Source: Granulicella pectinivorans
Lineage (GTDB): Bacteria; Acidobacteriota; Terriglobia; Terriglobales; Acidobacteriaceae
DNA length: 64,000 nucleotides
NCBI RefSeq assembly: GCF_900114625.1
Contig: NZ_FOZL01000001.1
Location: forward strand, 2,356,001 to 2,420,000
Reading direction: 5' to 3'
Positions 17,498-25,671 of this stretch are shown one piece after another (within the stretch, counting starts at the first letter, position 1; every line of letters begins with the position of its first letter). The position numbers and the translations under genes were made by a program. The notes under the pieces were generated by a model that worked only from the letters and a program-made list of their open reading frames with translations, had not been told where the DNA came from and made no database searches.

Positions 17498-18022
17498 TCA
17501 GCGCAAGGAACCCACCATCAAGGGCAGCAACTCTGCCGTCCGCGCCTGCCGGAACTTGAAGATCGATGCGATCTGGAATGCTGCGAAAGGCTGCGCCAAC
17601 GGAGACAAGGCCCCCAGCGGCAGCTCATACTCCACCGAGTCCTTCAGCCGTGTCCCGGCCCCCTCTACTGTCAGCCGGTGGCAGTGCTTCCAATACGCGA
17701 ACGGTCCCCGCACCTGGATATCGCAGAAGTGATCGTTCCACTCGAACTCCGTGATCTCCGCCTCCCAGGGCAGACGGATCGGCGAAAGCGGAAAGGGCCG
17801 AAAGCTCATCGTAATCCGCGTCCCGGCTCCCGCAGCAATCCCGCGAATCCGCTTCGAAGGCGTGGGATGCGGTGGAGGCGGCGCAAACGAAGCCTCCTCG
17901 ATGCGCGCCTTCTGCCACCCCGGCATCAGCCGCGGAAGGTTCTCCGGGTTCGAGAAGAAAGCAAACACTACCTCAATCGGGAAGGGAAGCCACTGTTCCG
18001 CGTTGTACGTGTACGTCATCAT
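17498..18022 (-). CDS. SRPBCC-family ligand-binding-like protein
   Basis: Cytoplasmic protein of 174 residues in the START/SRPBCC fold class. The N-terminal strand-helix (WLPFPIEVVFAFFSNPENLPRLMPGW) is the usual opening of this family, and the later FEWNDHFCDIQVRGPFAYWKH and GTRLKDSVEYELPLG segments match its beta-grip. Members bind hydrophobic small molecules or act as cyclases or co-chaperones, and none of these can be chosen here. The first ATG overlaps the stop of the upstream MFS gene as ATGA (18019-18022), so translation is coupled and the two products probably work together, perhaps on the exported compound. Confidence 0.82.
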   Translation of the reverse strand: MMTYTYNAEQWLPFPIEVVFAFFSNPENLPRLMPGWQKARIEEASFAPPPPHPTPSKRIRGIAAGAGTRITMSFRPFPLSPIRLPWEAEITEFEWNDHFCDIQVRGPFAYWKHCHRLTVEGAGTRLKDSVEYELPLGALSPLAQPFAAFQIASIFKFRQARTAELLPLMVGSLR

Positions 18023-19473
18023 GCCCCCGCGTGAATCGCCTTGCGATGACTCACTGTATCGCCATCTTCTGGCTTCAAACTACGAAACACCACCGTCGAT
18101 AGAATCGTCAGCACACCCATCGCCAGCAGCGCTTTGTGCAGACCATGAATCATAAGCCCCGGCGCCGACTGGGCATTCTCCGGCACAAAGAACGCCGTCG
18201 CCAATCCGGCCACCGCCACGCCAAAGCTGATCGACATCTGCTGCATCGTGCTTGCAATCGTACTGGCGGCGCTGCTCTCCTGGTCCGTCGTATCCGCGTA
18301 CACCAGCGTGTTCATCGCCGAGTACTGCAACGACGAAAATCCTCCATACAAAAACGCCAGCAGCACGATCCACCACACCGAAGTGGTCAGTCCAATGGTC
18401 GCGAACACCATCAACAAAACGCCCAGCACCACCGTATTCGACACCAACACCCACCGGTAGCCGACCTTCTCCAGAAGCTTCGGCATCATGGCTTTCATGC
18501 TCATCGCCGCCAGAGCCTGCGGCATCAGCAGAAACCCCGACTGCACCGGCGTAAAGCCAAGCCCCACCTGGTACAGCAGAGGCAGCAGAAACGGAACGCC
18601 GCCAATCCCCAGCCGCGTAAAGAAGCTCCCACCCACGGCTGCGCGAAACGTCCGTATCCGGAATAGATAAAGCTGCAGCAGCGGATACTGCATGGTCTTC
18701 GCATGCATCCAGTACCCGCCCAGCATGGCTAGCCCCATCACCAGCATGGCGGTGATCTCCCGCGAACTCAGCGTATGTTCGCCGAACACCTCGAGCACAT
18801 ACGACAGCAGACCCACCCCGGAGCCGAACATGATCAGCCCCACGACATCCAGCGCGTGCGTCTCTTCCCGATAGTCTGGAAGATGCAGATAGACCATCAC
18901 CAACCCAACCAGCCCAATCGGAATATTGAGGAAAAAGATAAATCGCCAGTGCAGATACCCGACAATCAACCCGCCTGCCACGGGCCCCAGCATCGGAGCC
19001 ACGAGCGCTGGAATCGAAACGAAACTCATTGTGCGTAGCAGATCGCTCTTCGCAAACGTCCGCACCAGCGTCAGCCGTCCCACCGGCACCATCATCGATC
19101 CGCCGCACCCCTGCAAGACCCGGCAGGCCACCAGCAGATGGATGTTGCTCGAAAGCCCGCACAGCAGCGAACCCAGCGTAAACAGGCCGATTGCAAACGC
19201 GAATGTCCGTCGCGTTCCGAACCGATCCGCCACCCACCCGCTGATCGGAATGAACACCGCCAGACTGAGTGTGTAGCTGGCAAGCACCGCCTTCATGCTC
19301 AGGGTACCTACATGCAGCGCCGCCGAGATTGCCGGCACGGCAGTATTCAGAATCGTCGTGTCCAGCGACTCCATAAAGAAGGCAACCGCCACCAGCCAGG
19401 GCAAAAGGCGTTTTGCGGCATCCGATGGTTGTTGGTTATTCCCCGGCAGGGCAGGTGATATCGGCAAAGACAT
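18019..19473 (-). CDS. MFS multidrug exporter, DHA2 (EmrB/QacA-like)
   Basis: Proton-driven exporter of 484 residues with about 14 predicted helices. Motif A of the superfamily is seen as GWVADRFGTRR, and the antiporter-type motif near helix 5 as ALVAPMLGPVAGGLI. The first helix carries LDTTILNTAVPAI, typical of DHA2 pumps. The likely substrates are toxic organic compounds, but the range cannot be predicted. It is the first gene of a two-gene unit with the SRPBCC protein. A TATTCT hexamer eight bases before the ATG may be its -10 element, leaving almost no leader. No TetR or MarR regulator is adjacent. Confidence 0.9.
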   Translation of the reverse strand: MSLPISPALPGNNQQPSDAAKRLLPWLVAVAFFMESLDTTILNTAVPAISAALHVGTLSMKAVLASYTLSLAVFIPISGWVADRFGTRRTFAFAIGLFTLGSLLCGLSSNIHLLVACRVLQGCGGSMMVPVGRLTLVRTFAKSDLLRTMSFVSIPALVAPMLGPVAGGLIVGYLHWRFIFFLNIPIGLVGLVMVYLHLPDYREETHALDVVGLIMFGSGVGLLSYVLEVFGEHTLSSREITAMLVMGLAMLGGYWMHAKTMQYPLLQLYLFRIRTFRAAVGGSFFTRLGIGGVPFLLPLLYQVGLGFTPVQSGFLLMPQALAAMSMKAMMPKLLEKVGYRWVLVSNTVVLGVLLMVFATIGLTTSVWWIVLLAFLYGGFSSLQYSAMNTLVYADTTDQESSAASTIASTMQQMSISFGVAVAGLATAFFVPENAQSAPGLMIHGLHKALLAMGVLTILSTVVFRSLKPEDGDTVSHRKAIHAGA

Positions 19474-19522
19474 AGAAGATCAGAATACGGCGTATCGTTG
19501 CGCGATGCCCGGTCAAACACAG

Positions 19523-19549
19523 AAAGAGCACCCCGTGGGGGTGCTCTTT
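19523..19549 (-). terminator. Terminator of the fasciclin gene
   Basis: A perfect 12-bp stem (AAAGAGCACCCC and complement) with a 3-base loop, 23 bases past the fasciclin stop. It is T-rich on both sides. Confidence 0.8.
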
Positions 19550-19571
19550 TCTGCACAGCCGGGGGAGGAGC

Positions 19572-20132
19572 TTAGTTGGGCATCAACACCGTGTCGATGA
19601 CGTGAATGACGCCGTTCGACTGGAACACATCGGCGATGGTGACGGTGGCCATACCGCCCTTTTCGTCGGTCAGCATGATCTTGCCGCCCACCTTGGTCGC
19701 CGTCAGCGTGCCGCCGGAAACCGTCTTCATCTCATACTTGCCGTGGCCCTTCTTGATCCAGGCCGAGAGTTCCTTGGAGCTGATCCGACCGGCCACAACG
19801 TGGTAGGTCAGAATCTTGGTCAAGGTGGCCTTGTTCTCAGGCTTCACCAGCGTGTCCACCGTGCCGGCAGGCAGCTTGGCAAAGGCGTCGTTGGTCGGAG
19901 CGAAGACCGTGAACGGTCCAGCGCTGTTGAGAGTGTCCACCAGGCCCGCAGCCTTCACGGCGGCGACAAGGGTCGTGTGAATGGGGGAGTTGACGGCGTT
20001 CTCGACGATCGTCTTCGTCGGGTACATGGCAGCTCCGCCGACCATGGGGTCGGTCTGTGCGGAGAGGGTAAGCGTGGACACGGAAAGTACACCGACGGCC
20101 AATGCCGCGAGGAGAGTCTTCTTGATCGTCAT
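19572..20132 (-). CDS. Secreted fasciclin-domain protein
   Basis: Exported protein of 186 residues: signal peptide (MTIKKTLLAALAVGVLSVSTLTLSA) and one FAS1 domain. The two conserved FAS1 blocks are present: H1 as GPFTVFAPTNDAF and H2 as GVIHVIDTVLMPN at the C-terminus, with the intervening YHVV. FAS1 domains mediate adhesion or protein-protein contact at the cell surface. The ATG at 20132 is chosen because AAAGGA lies eight bases upstream and the signal peptide begins there. The longer frame to 20201 lacks both. Confidence 0.92.
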   Translation of the reverse strand: MTIKKTLLAALAVGVLSVSTLTLSAQTDPMVGGAAMYPTKTIVENAVNSPIHTTLVAAVKAAGLVDTLNSAGPFTVFAPTNDAFAKLPAGTVDTLVKPENKATLTKILTYHVVAGRISSKELSAWIKKGHGKYEMKTVSGGTLTATKVGGKIMLTDEKGGMATVTIADVFQSNGVIHVIDTVLMPN

Positions 20133-20372
20133 GATAGGTCCTTTGATTTCCTGTTGCCGAATTGTGTGGTTCTCAAGAGCTCCCTTGCGCAAGGGCTTCA
20201 CTCTCTTCTACGCCGTTCATGCGAAGGTGGATTGCCACGGAAGGAGGCGATGCACACATTTCAATTCGTTGTGCGTCCCATCAAACTGCTTACGAAGTTG
20301 GCAACCCGGGCACCGACAATCGCCCCATCGTTGACTTTTCGGAGGGAGCCCGTTCAACTAAAGCCAGCATCG
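20133..20372. other. Intergenic region between fasciclin and DUF2127 genes
   Basis: 240 bases between divergent genes. It should hold both promoters. An in-frame ATG about 125 bases upstream of the DUF2127 start is open but unsupported. No repeat or small gene is evident. Confidence 0.35.
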
Positions 20373-20909
20373 ATGCAGACCAAGGTTATCCAACCCGGCA
20401 CCGCATTAGCCCCCACCTCCACCAAGGCAGACGCCACGGTCAAGCACTCCCGCGACCGCGGCCTCCTCCTCATCGGCCTCTTCAAACTCGGCAAGGCGCT
20501 CTTCTTCTTCGCCATCGGTGCCGGAGCCCTGCAGTTTCTCCATAAAGATCTCGGCGAGACCATCCTTCGCCTCGCACCCAAGCTGCATGTCGACGCCGAA
20601 GGCAAGCTGGTCGAACTTCTCATGTCCAAGGTCGACCTCATCGACCACCACCGTCTCCGCCAGATCAGCATGGGCACCTTTGCCTACTCGGCGCTGGCCC
20701 TGGTGGAAGGGGTAGGCCTGATGATGGAACAGTCCTGGGCTGAGTACCTGACCCTCGGCCTGACGATCTCCTTCCTGCCCTGGGAGCTCTTCGAACTTGC
20801 CCGCGACGCCAACTGGTTCCGCGTGGGCCTGCTCCTGATCAATCTCCTCGTCCTCGGCTACCTGCTCTGGCTCCTGAAGCGGAAGCGCCGCGCTCACGAG
20901 TCAGCCTAG
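20373..20909 (+). CDS. DUF2127 membrane protein
   Basis: Predicted inner-membrane protein of 178 residues with about four helices: near 31-50 (LLLIGLFKLGKALFFFAIGAGAL), 95-115, 118-135 and 145-165 (VGLLLINLLVLGYLLWLL). It ends in a basic tail (KRKRRAHESA). It matches the DUF2127 pattern of a GLL-IG-FK start followed by a long loop and ARDANWFRVGLL. The function of the family is unknown. The ATG at 20373 is chosen as the first start close to the conserved region. The open frame further upstream runs antisense to the fasciclin gene. Confidence 0.78.
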   Translation: MQTKVIQPGTALAPTSTKADATVKHSRDRGLLLIGLFKLGKALFFFAIGAGALQFLHKDLGETILRLAPKLHVDAEGKLVELLMSKVDLIDHHRLRQISMGTFAYSALALVEGVGLMMEQSWAEYLTLGLTISFLPWELFELARDANWFRVGLLLINLLVLGYLLWLLKRKRRAHESA

Positions 20910-21273
20910 TCATACCGGCTTCTGCCTTCGCAATCGTCCTTTGATCGTGCTTCTCGAAGGCTCTGCCGCAGGCACTGCAGACACTCAAAGGCAGCCCGGA
21001 ACGATCGCTTGGGCCAGACTCAGTATTTCGTTGTATAAACAACCTTTTCATACGTTACTGGCATTTTCGCTTTTATTTCGCTTTAGCAGAGACCCCGCAG
21101 TCCCGCAAGGGGAAAAACAGCAGGAACCAGGATCGTTAATCTCCCATATAGCGATCCTTGCATGAAGAGCCACAAGATGTAGATTTCCAACGGAAATCCC
21201 AGAAAAAACTGCACACGAAATCCACCGGTTTCCCAATTTAGGGCTTTACACGGGGCACACGGCGGGAGACGAT
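20910..21273. other. Intergenic region upstream of mraZ
   Basis: About 360 bases without a credible gene, AT-richer than the surroundings between 21030 and 21240. It contains a small palindrome GTTGT-ATAA-ACAAC near 21033. It presumably carries the promoter of the division cluster, but I cannot choose the -35/-10 pair. Confidence 0.4.
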
Positions 21274-21307
21274 GTGGATGGAAGTGGTAAAAAGTGGAGA
21301 AAAAGGG
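21274..21307 (+). promoter_or_regulatory. MraZ-box-like repeats
   Basis: GTGG occurs at 21274, 21284 and 21294, with a fourth diverged copy AGGG at 21304, all in a 10-base register separated by A/G-rich spacers. MraZ of E. coli and other bacteria binds tandem TGGGN-type repeats spaced by 5 bases just upstream of its own gene, so this is probably the autoregulatory site, 72-105 bases before the mraZ start. Confidence 0.65.
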
Positions 21308-21378
21308 AACAACCTTACTCGATATGAGTGAATCTTACCCCTCAAGACCACTTAGGCGTACCAGGTAACCGAGCGAGT

Positions 21379-21825
21379 ATGAGTTTCCGTGGAAATTACC
21401 CGACGAAGATCGACGAGAAGGGCCGGCTCAAAGTACCGGCTGACTTCAAGCGCCTCGCGGATGAGCAATACGGAGAAGGCACCAAGTTCTACATCACCAG
21501 TAAGGACGGGTTGCGGGCCGAGATTTACCCGCTGAAGGAATGGGAGGCCATCGAGGCGAAGCTTGCCACGTTGGGCTCAATGCATCCGGCTCGGAAGAAG
21601 TTCGTCGATACGACCAACTATTACGGCCAGATGACGGAAATGGACGCTCAGGGCCGCTTGCTCCTTCCCCAGGTCATTCGGGAGTCGGCGGATTTGAAAG
21701 AAGAAGTGGTTGTCCTTGGGTCGCTGACTTTTCTTGAAGTAGCGAACCGGCCGAAGTTCAAGGCCAAGATTGACGAACCGATGACCGAGGCAGAGCAGGC
21801 AGCCTTGGCGGAATTGGGAATTTAG
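21379..21825 (+). CDS. mraZ: Division/cell-wall cluster transcriptional regulator MraZ
   Basis: AbrB-like swapped-hairpin DNA-binding protein of 148 residues, first gene of the dcw cluster. Both MraZ repeats are visible: FRGNYPTKIDEKGRLKVPADFKRL and MTEMDAQGRLLLPQVIRESADL, each with the DxxGR signature. The start at 21379 (MSFRGNYPTK) matches the usual N-terminus of the family. A GTG at 21328 in the same frame would add 17 residues not seen in relatives. It represses its own operon in other bacteria, and the phased repeats upstream fit this. Confidence 0.93.
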   Translation: MSFRGNYPTKIDEKGRLKVPADFKRLADEQYGEGTKFYITSKDGLRAEIYPLKEWEAIEAKLATLGSMHPARKKFVDTTNYYGQMTEMDAQGRLLLPQVIRESADLKEEVVVLGSLTFLEVANRPKFKAKIDEPMTEAEQAALAELGI

Positions 21826-21873
21826 TTGGAACCCGAAAGCAGCGGTCCAAGTTTTTCTCCTCAGGGAGAGCGC

Positions 21874-22770
21874 GTGACACCGAAACCGGTTCACACGCCT
21901 GTTCTTTTAGAAGACGCATTGGAGTACCTCAATGTACGTCCCGGCGGCGTGTATGTCGATGCCACCCTCGGTTTGGCCGGTCACTCTTCGGCCATCGCGA
22001 GAAAGCTGGGCAAGGCAGGCAAGCTGATCTGCTTCGACCGTGATCCCGAGGCGATGGCCAAGGCCAAGGCGCGGATGGACGAAGTCGCCGCGGAACTTGG
22101 CGACCAGATGCCCACCGTGGTCTACGTTCCCCGAGCCTTCTCGGAGGCAGCCCAGGAGATCAAGCCCGGCACGATCGACGGCTTGCTCGCGGACTTCGGA
22201 GTGAGCAGCCTGCAGCTCGACGAGGCGTACAGAGGATTCAGTTTTCGGTCGGATGGCCCACTTGATATGCGGATGGACACGCGCAGTGGGGAGACGGCCG
22301 AGCAAGTGGTAAATCAGGAAAACGAGAACGAACTCGCGGACCTGATTTACGAATTCGGAGAGGAGAGGAGGTCGCGGAAAATCGCCAGAGCCATTGTGCG
22401 GGCCCGGCCGATATCGACAACAGCAGAATTAGCTCGAGTGATATCGGTCGCGGCCCCATCAATGAAAGGCGACAAGATCCACCCCGCAACACGCACCTTT
22501 CAGGCCATCCGGATTCGAGTGAACAACGAGCTGGGAGAGATTCAATCGCTGCTCAAAAGCGCGGGCTCTCTCTTGAAGAAGAACGGACGTCTGGTGCTCA
22601 TCAGCTTTCACAGCCTTGAAGACCGTTTGGTAAAAGACGCCTTCAAGGAAGCCAAGGACGCAAAGGTTTTCGAAGTATTGACCAAGAAGCCGGTGATCGC
22701 GGACGACGAAGAGCAAAGGCGAAACCCAAGATCACGCAGCGCCAAGATGAGAGCGGCACAGAAACTTTAG
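21874..22770 (+). CDS. rsmH: 16S rRNA (cytosine(1402)-N(4))-methyltransferase RsmH
   Basis: SAM-dependent enzyme of 298 residues (family about 310) that methylates C1402 in the ribosomal P site. Key segments are HTPVLLEDALEYL, the SAM loop VDATLGLAGHSSAI, DFGVSSLQLDEAYRGFSFRSDGPLDMRMD and RLVLISFHSLEDRLVKD. The start is taken as GTG at 21874, with AGGGAG a few bases upstream. The open frame back to 21826, directly after the mraZ stop, has no such site. It is the second gene of the dcw cluster, as is usual. Confidence 0.95.
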   Translation: MTPKPVHTPVLLEDALEYLNVRPGGVYVDATLGLAGHSSAIARKLGKAGKLICFDRDPEAMAKAKARMDEVAAELGDQMPTVVYVPRAFSEAAQEIKPGTIDGLLADFGVSSLQLDEAYRGFSFRSDGPLDMRMDTRSGETAEQVVNQENENELADLIYEFGEERRSRKIARAIVRARPISTTAELARVISVAAPSMKGDKIHPATRTFQAIRIRVNNELGEIQSLLKSAGSLLKKNGRLVLISFHSLEDRLVKDAFKEAKDAKVFEVLTKKPVIADDEEQRRNPRSRSAKMRAAQKL

Positions 22771-22806
22771 CAACGAGTGATTAAAGCACCACCCGAGGGT
22801 AGAACG

Positions 22807-23307
22807 ATGGCGACGATGACAGCAGCAGGCATGGGACAGATGGGAATGCGGAGCCGGACCGGATCCATGGCTGAGCGCAACCGTGGACTCTTCGATCTGC
22901 AGCGCAAGGCACGCCGCGGGCCCACGCCCGAGGTCTTCTTCGCCAAGCACATCGACAACAGCCGCATCGTCAAGGCCGACGATCCCGTCCGCCGCCGTGA
23001 GATGCGCACCTTCACGGCTGTCATGGGCATCCTGTTCGTGCTGGTCATGGTCTACGTCTGGCAGCACTTCTCGGCCATCGAAGTCGGGTATTCGGTGGAG
23101 GCCCAGAAGGTCCAGATGGAGCAGATGCGCGAGGAAAACCGGCAGCTTCGCCTTACCGAGGCTCAGCTCACCGACCCGGGCCGCATCGATCGTATCGCCA
23201 AGCAGCTCGGTCTTGACGTTCCCCAGCCCGGCCAGGTCGTTCGCTCCGATGGCGGTGACCCGAACGCTCCGGTACTGGCGCAGGTCAACACGCCCGCCAT
23301 GCAGTAA
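22807..23307 (+). CDS. ftsL: FtsL-like cell division protein
   Basis: Small bitopic membrane protein of 166 residues between rsmH and ftsI, the normal place of ftsL. A cytoplasmic N-terminal tail of about 68 residues precedes one helix (TFTAVMGILFVLVMVYVW). A periplasmic coiled coil follows (VEAQKVQMEQMREENRQLRL) with the characteristic DPGRIDRIAKQLGL end. FtsL joins FtsB and FtsQ to activate FtsW/FtsI. Sequence conservation in this family is low, so the call relies on topology and position. The ATG at 22807 has GAGGG upstream. A GTG at 22777 is also in frame. Confidence 0.85.
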   Translation: MATMTAAGMGQMGMRSRTGSMAERNRGLFDLQRKARRGPTPEVFFAKHIDNSRIVKADDPVRRREMRTFTAVMGILFVLVMVYVWQHFSAIEVGYSVEAQKVQMEQMREENRQLRLTEAQLTDPGRIDRIAKQLGLDVPQPGQVVRSDGGDPNAPVLAQVNTPAMQ

Positions 23308-23329
23308 CGACGACTAAAGGGGCCACGCC

Positions 23330-25663
23330 GTGGGCTACGGAACACCGACGAACAATAACCAGGCAAGGCGGCAGACGCTGACGGCTCCCATCCGGAGAAT
23401 CCGTTTCGCGTATGTCGCCTTGTTCTTCTGCGCCTGGGTCTGTGCCATCGGGATGCGTCTCACCTGGCTGCAGCTCATCAAGAGCAGTGAGTGGGAGCAC
23501 CGCGCCGCCAACCAGCAGCAGCGTACCTTTGAGGTCGCACCACGCCGCGGCGTCCTCTACGACCGCAACCTCCGCGAACTGGCCATGACGGTGCTCGTCG
23601 ACTCCGTCTATGCTGTTCCATCGGAACTCGGCGAAAACCGCGCCGGCGCCGCCGAGATCCTCGCCAAGGTCGTCCATGCCGACCCCACCGACAACTTCAC
23701 CTCGCAGCAGCAGATGCTCGCCCGCTTCACGGCATCCAGGAACTTCGCTTGGGTCGCCCGCCGCGTCGACGCGGAAACGGCGCAGCGCGTCCGCGAGCTC
23801 AACCTGAAGGGTGTCTACCTGCAGAAGGAGTTCAAGCGCTTCTATCCGAACAACGATCTCGGCGCGCAGGTCCTCGGTTACGTCGGTTCCGATGACGCCG
23901 GCCTCGGCGGCCTCGAGCTGAAGTTCGACGATGAGATGCACGGTGCTCCCGGACATATGCTGACTGCGCTCGATGCCAAGCGCCACGTCATGGACTCCGC
24001 CGAGCGCGAGCCCCTCCCCGGCGAAAATCTGGTGCTCTCTATCGACGCCAACATCCAGTACATGGCCGAGCGTGCCCTTGACGCCCAGATGGAGAAGGTC
24101 AAGGCCGCCCACGGAACGGTCGTCGTGCAGGACCCTCACACCGGTCAGGTGCTGGCCCTGGCGATCTCCCCGCGCTTCAATCCCAACGATCAGAAGCATA
24201 TGGACTCGAGCGTTCTCCAGAACCTCGCCGTCTCCGACGTCTACGAGCCTGGTTCGACCTTCAAGCTCGTTGCCTACTCCGCCGCGATCGACTCCGCCGG
24301 CGTCGAGCCCACCGACATCGTCGACTGCCAAGGCGGAGCGATGACCATGTTCGGCCGCACCCTTCACGACGATAAGAGCGATCACTTCGGCCGCGTCACG
24401 GTGCAATACGCCCTGGAGCACTCCTCCGACGTCGGTGCCGCCAAGATGGCGCTGAAGGTCGGCAACCAGAAGTTTTACGAATACATGCGTGGGTTCGGCT
24501 TTGGCGACCGCTCAGGCATCGAGCTTCCCAGCGAGACGCGCGGCCTCCTCCAGGCTCCCAAGAAGTGGGGAGCCACGTCTATCCTCTCCATGGCTATTGG
24601 GCAAGAGGTTGGCGTCACCCCGGTCCAACTCGTCAGCATGGTCTCCGCCATCGCGAACGGCGGCGTCTACATTCCGCCTCGCATCCTCCTCCAATCCACC
24701 GATGAAATGAAGGGCGACCCGCGCCTCCAACCCGCCGCTTACCGCCCCGCCAATCAGCTTCCTGCGAACCTGCCCGAGGGGTCCCGCCGCGTCATCTCGG
24801 AGATGACCTCGGCGAAGATGCGCAAGATCCTGTGGGGCACCGTCACCGAAGGCACTGGTTCCCAGGCCAAGCTCAACGGCTACACCTCCGCCGGCAAGAC
24901 CGGCACGGCACAGAAGATCGACGTCGCCACCCACACCTACTCGCATACCAAGCTGGTTGCCAGCTTTGCCGGGTTCGCTCCGGTTTCGAATCCGGCTATC
25001 TCCATCGCAGTCGTTATCGACACACCGACCCTCGGCACGCGCTACGGTGGTACGACCTCTGCACCGGTCTTCGCCGAAGTCGCCCAGCAGGTGTTGGAGT
25101 ATCTCGGCGTTCCCCATGACCAGCCTCTTACCAAGACCAAGAACGTTCCGCCGCCCGTCGAAGAGGCCGTCACCAGCGAGCCCGACGACCTCAACGCCAT
25201 GTTCGCCGAGGTCAACAACCTCCCTGCCGACGATCCCCTCCACGCCGCGAACGCTCCCGCACCCCAGCAGCAATCCGCCCTGCCTGCACCGGCACCCACG
25301 CCAAGCCGCAGCGAAAATGCCCTCAAACTTCTTCCGGCCAAAGTGCTCGCGGCGTTCAAGGCGAACGGGGGAACCTCTTCGACGATGCCCGACGCCGCCG
25401 GCGGCCAAACGGCTGCTTTACATGCTCCGGTCGTCAAACCTGCCGTTCAGAATCTCGAACGTGGAGCCGTCATCGTCGACTCGTCCAAACGCGTCGCGGT
25501 GCCCTCCTTTGACGGCAACGGTCTTCGCACGGTCGTCGAGCAAGCCTCTGCCATCGGGCTCCGTGTCGAGCCGGTCGGCAGCGGTCTCGCCCGTGAACAG
25601 GTCCCTGCAGCAGGAACCATGGTTCCCGTCGGCACGCAGGTCGTAGTACGCTTCACACGGTGA
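23330..25663 (+). CDS. ftsI: Division-specific peptidoglycan transpeptidase FtsI (PBP3) with PASTA domain
   Basis: Class B penicillin-binding protein of 777 residues that cross-links septal peptidoglycan. It has one N-terminal helix (about 25-44), a dimerisation region starting at RRGVLYDRN, and a transpeptidase domain with the active-site motif S309-T-F-K312, the second motif S365-S-D367 and K523-T-G525. A Pro/Ala-rich linker (about 605-715) leads to a single C-terminal PASTA domain (about 722-777). PASTA domains on FtsI are usual in Gram-positives and some other phyla but absent from the E. coli protein. The GTG start has AAAGGGG upstream. The stop overlaps an in-frame GTG of the murE frame. 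Confidence 0.95.
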   Translation: MGYGTPTNNNQARRQTLTAPIRRIRFAYVALFFCAWVCAIGMRLTWLQLIKSSEWEHRAANQQQRTFEVAPRRGVLYDRNLRELAMTVLVDSVYAVPSELGENRAGAAEILAKVVHADPTDNFTSQQQMLARFTASRNFAWVARRVDAETAQRVRELNLKGVYLQKEFKRFYPNNDLGAQVLGYVGSDDAGLGGLELKFDDEMHGAPGHMLTALDAKRHVMDSAEREPLPGENLVLSIDANIQYMAERALDAQMEKVKAAHGTVVVQDPHTGQVLALAISPRFNPNDQKHMDSSVLQNLAVSDVYEPGSTFKLVAYSAAIDSAGVEPTDIVDCQGGAMTMFGRTLHDDKSDHFGRVTVQYALEHSSDVGAAKMALKVGNQKFYEYMRGFGFGDRSGIELPSETRGLLQAPKKWGATSILSMAIGQEVGVTPVQLVSMVSAIANGGVYIPPRILLQSTDEMKGDPRLQPAAYRPANQLPANLPEGSRRVISEMTSAKMRKILWGTVTEGTGSQAKLNGYTSAGKTGTAQKIDVATHTYSHTKLVASFAGFAPVSNPAISIAVVIDTPTLGTRYGGTTSAPVFAEVAQQVLEYLGVPHDQPLTKTKNVPPPVEEAVTSEPDDLNAMFAEVNNLPADDPLHAANAPAPQQQSALPAPAPTPSRSENALKLLPAKVLAAFKANGGTSSTMPDAAGGQTAALHAPVVKPAVQNLERGAVIVDSSKRVAVPSFDGNGLRTVVEQASAIGLRVEPVGSGLAREQVPAAGTMVPVGTQVVVRFTR

Positions 25664-25671
25664 GGCATTCG

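Noticed and set aside
17316..17732. ORFs crossing the inverted repeat region
   Set aside because: Lys/Arg-rich translations of the G4A4 repeats that run antisense into the SRPBCC gene; no ribosome site.
19602..20372. N-terminal extension of the DUF2127 gene back through the fasciclin gene
   Set aside because: It is antisense to a well-supported secreted protein, and the extension has no membrane or domain pattern.
20941..21165. 74-codon ORF upstream of mraZ
   Set aside because: No ribosome site, mixed composition and no resemblance to a protein family; the interval is better explained as the dcw promoter region.
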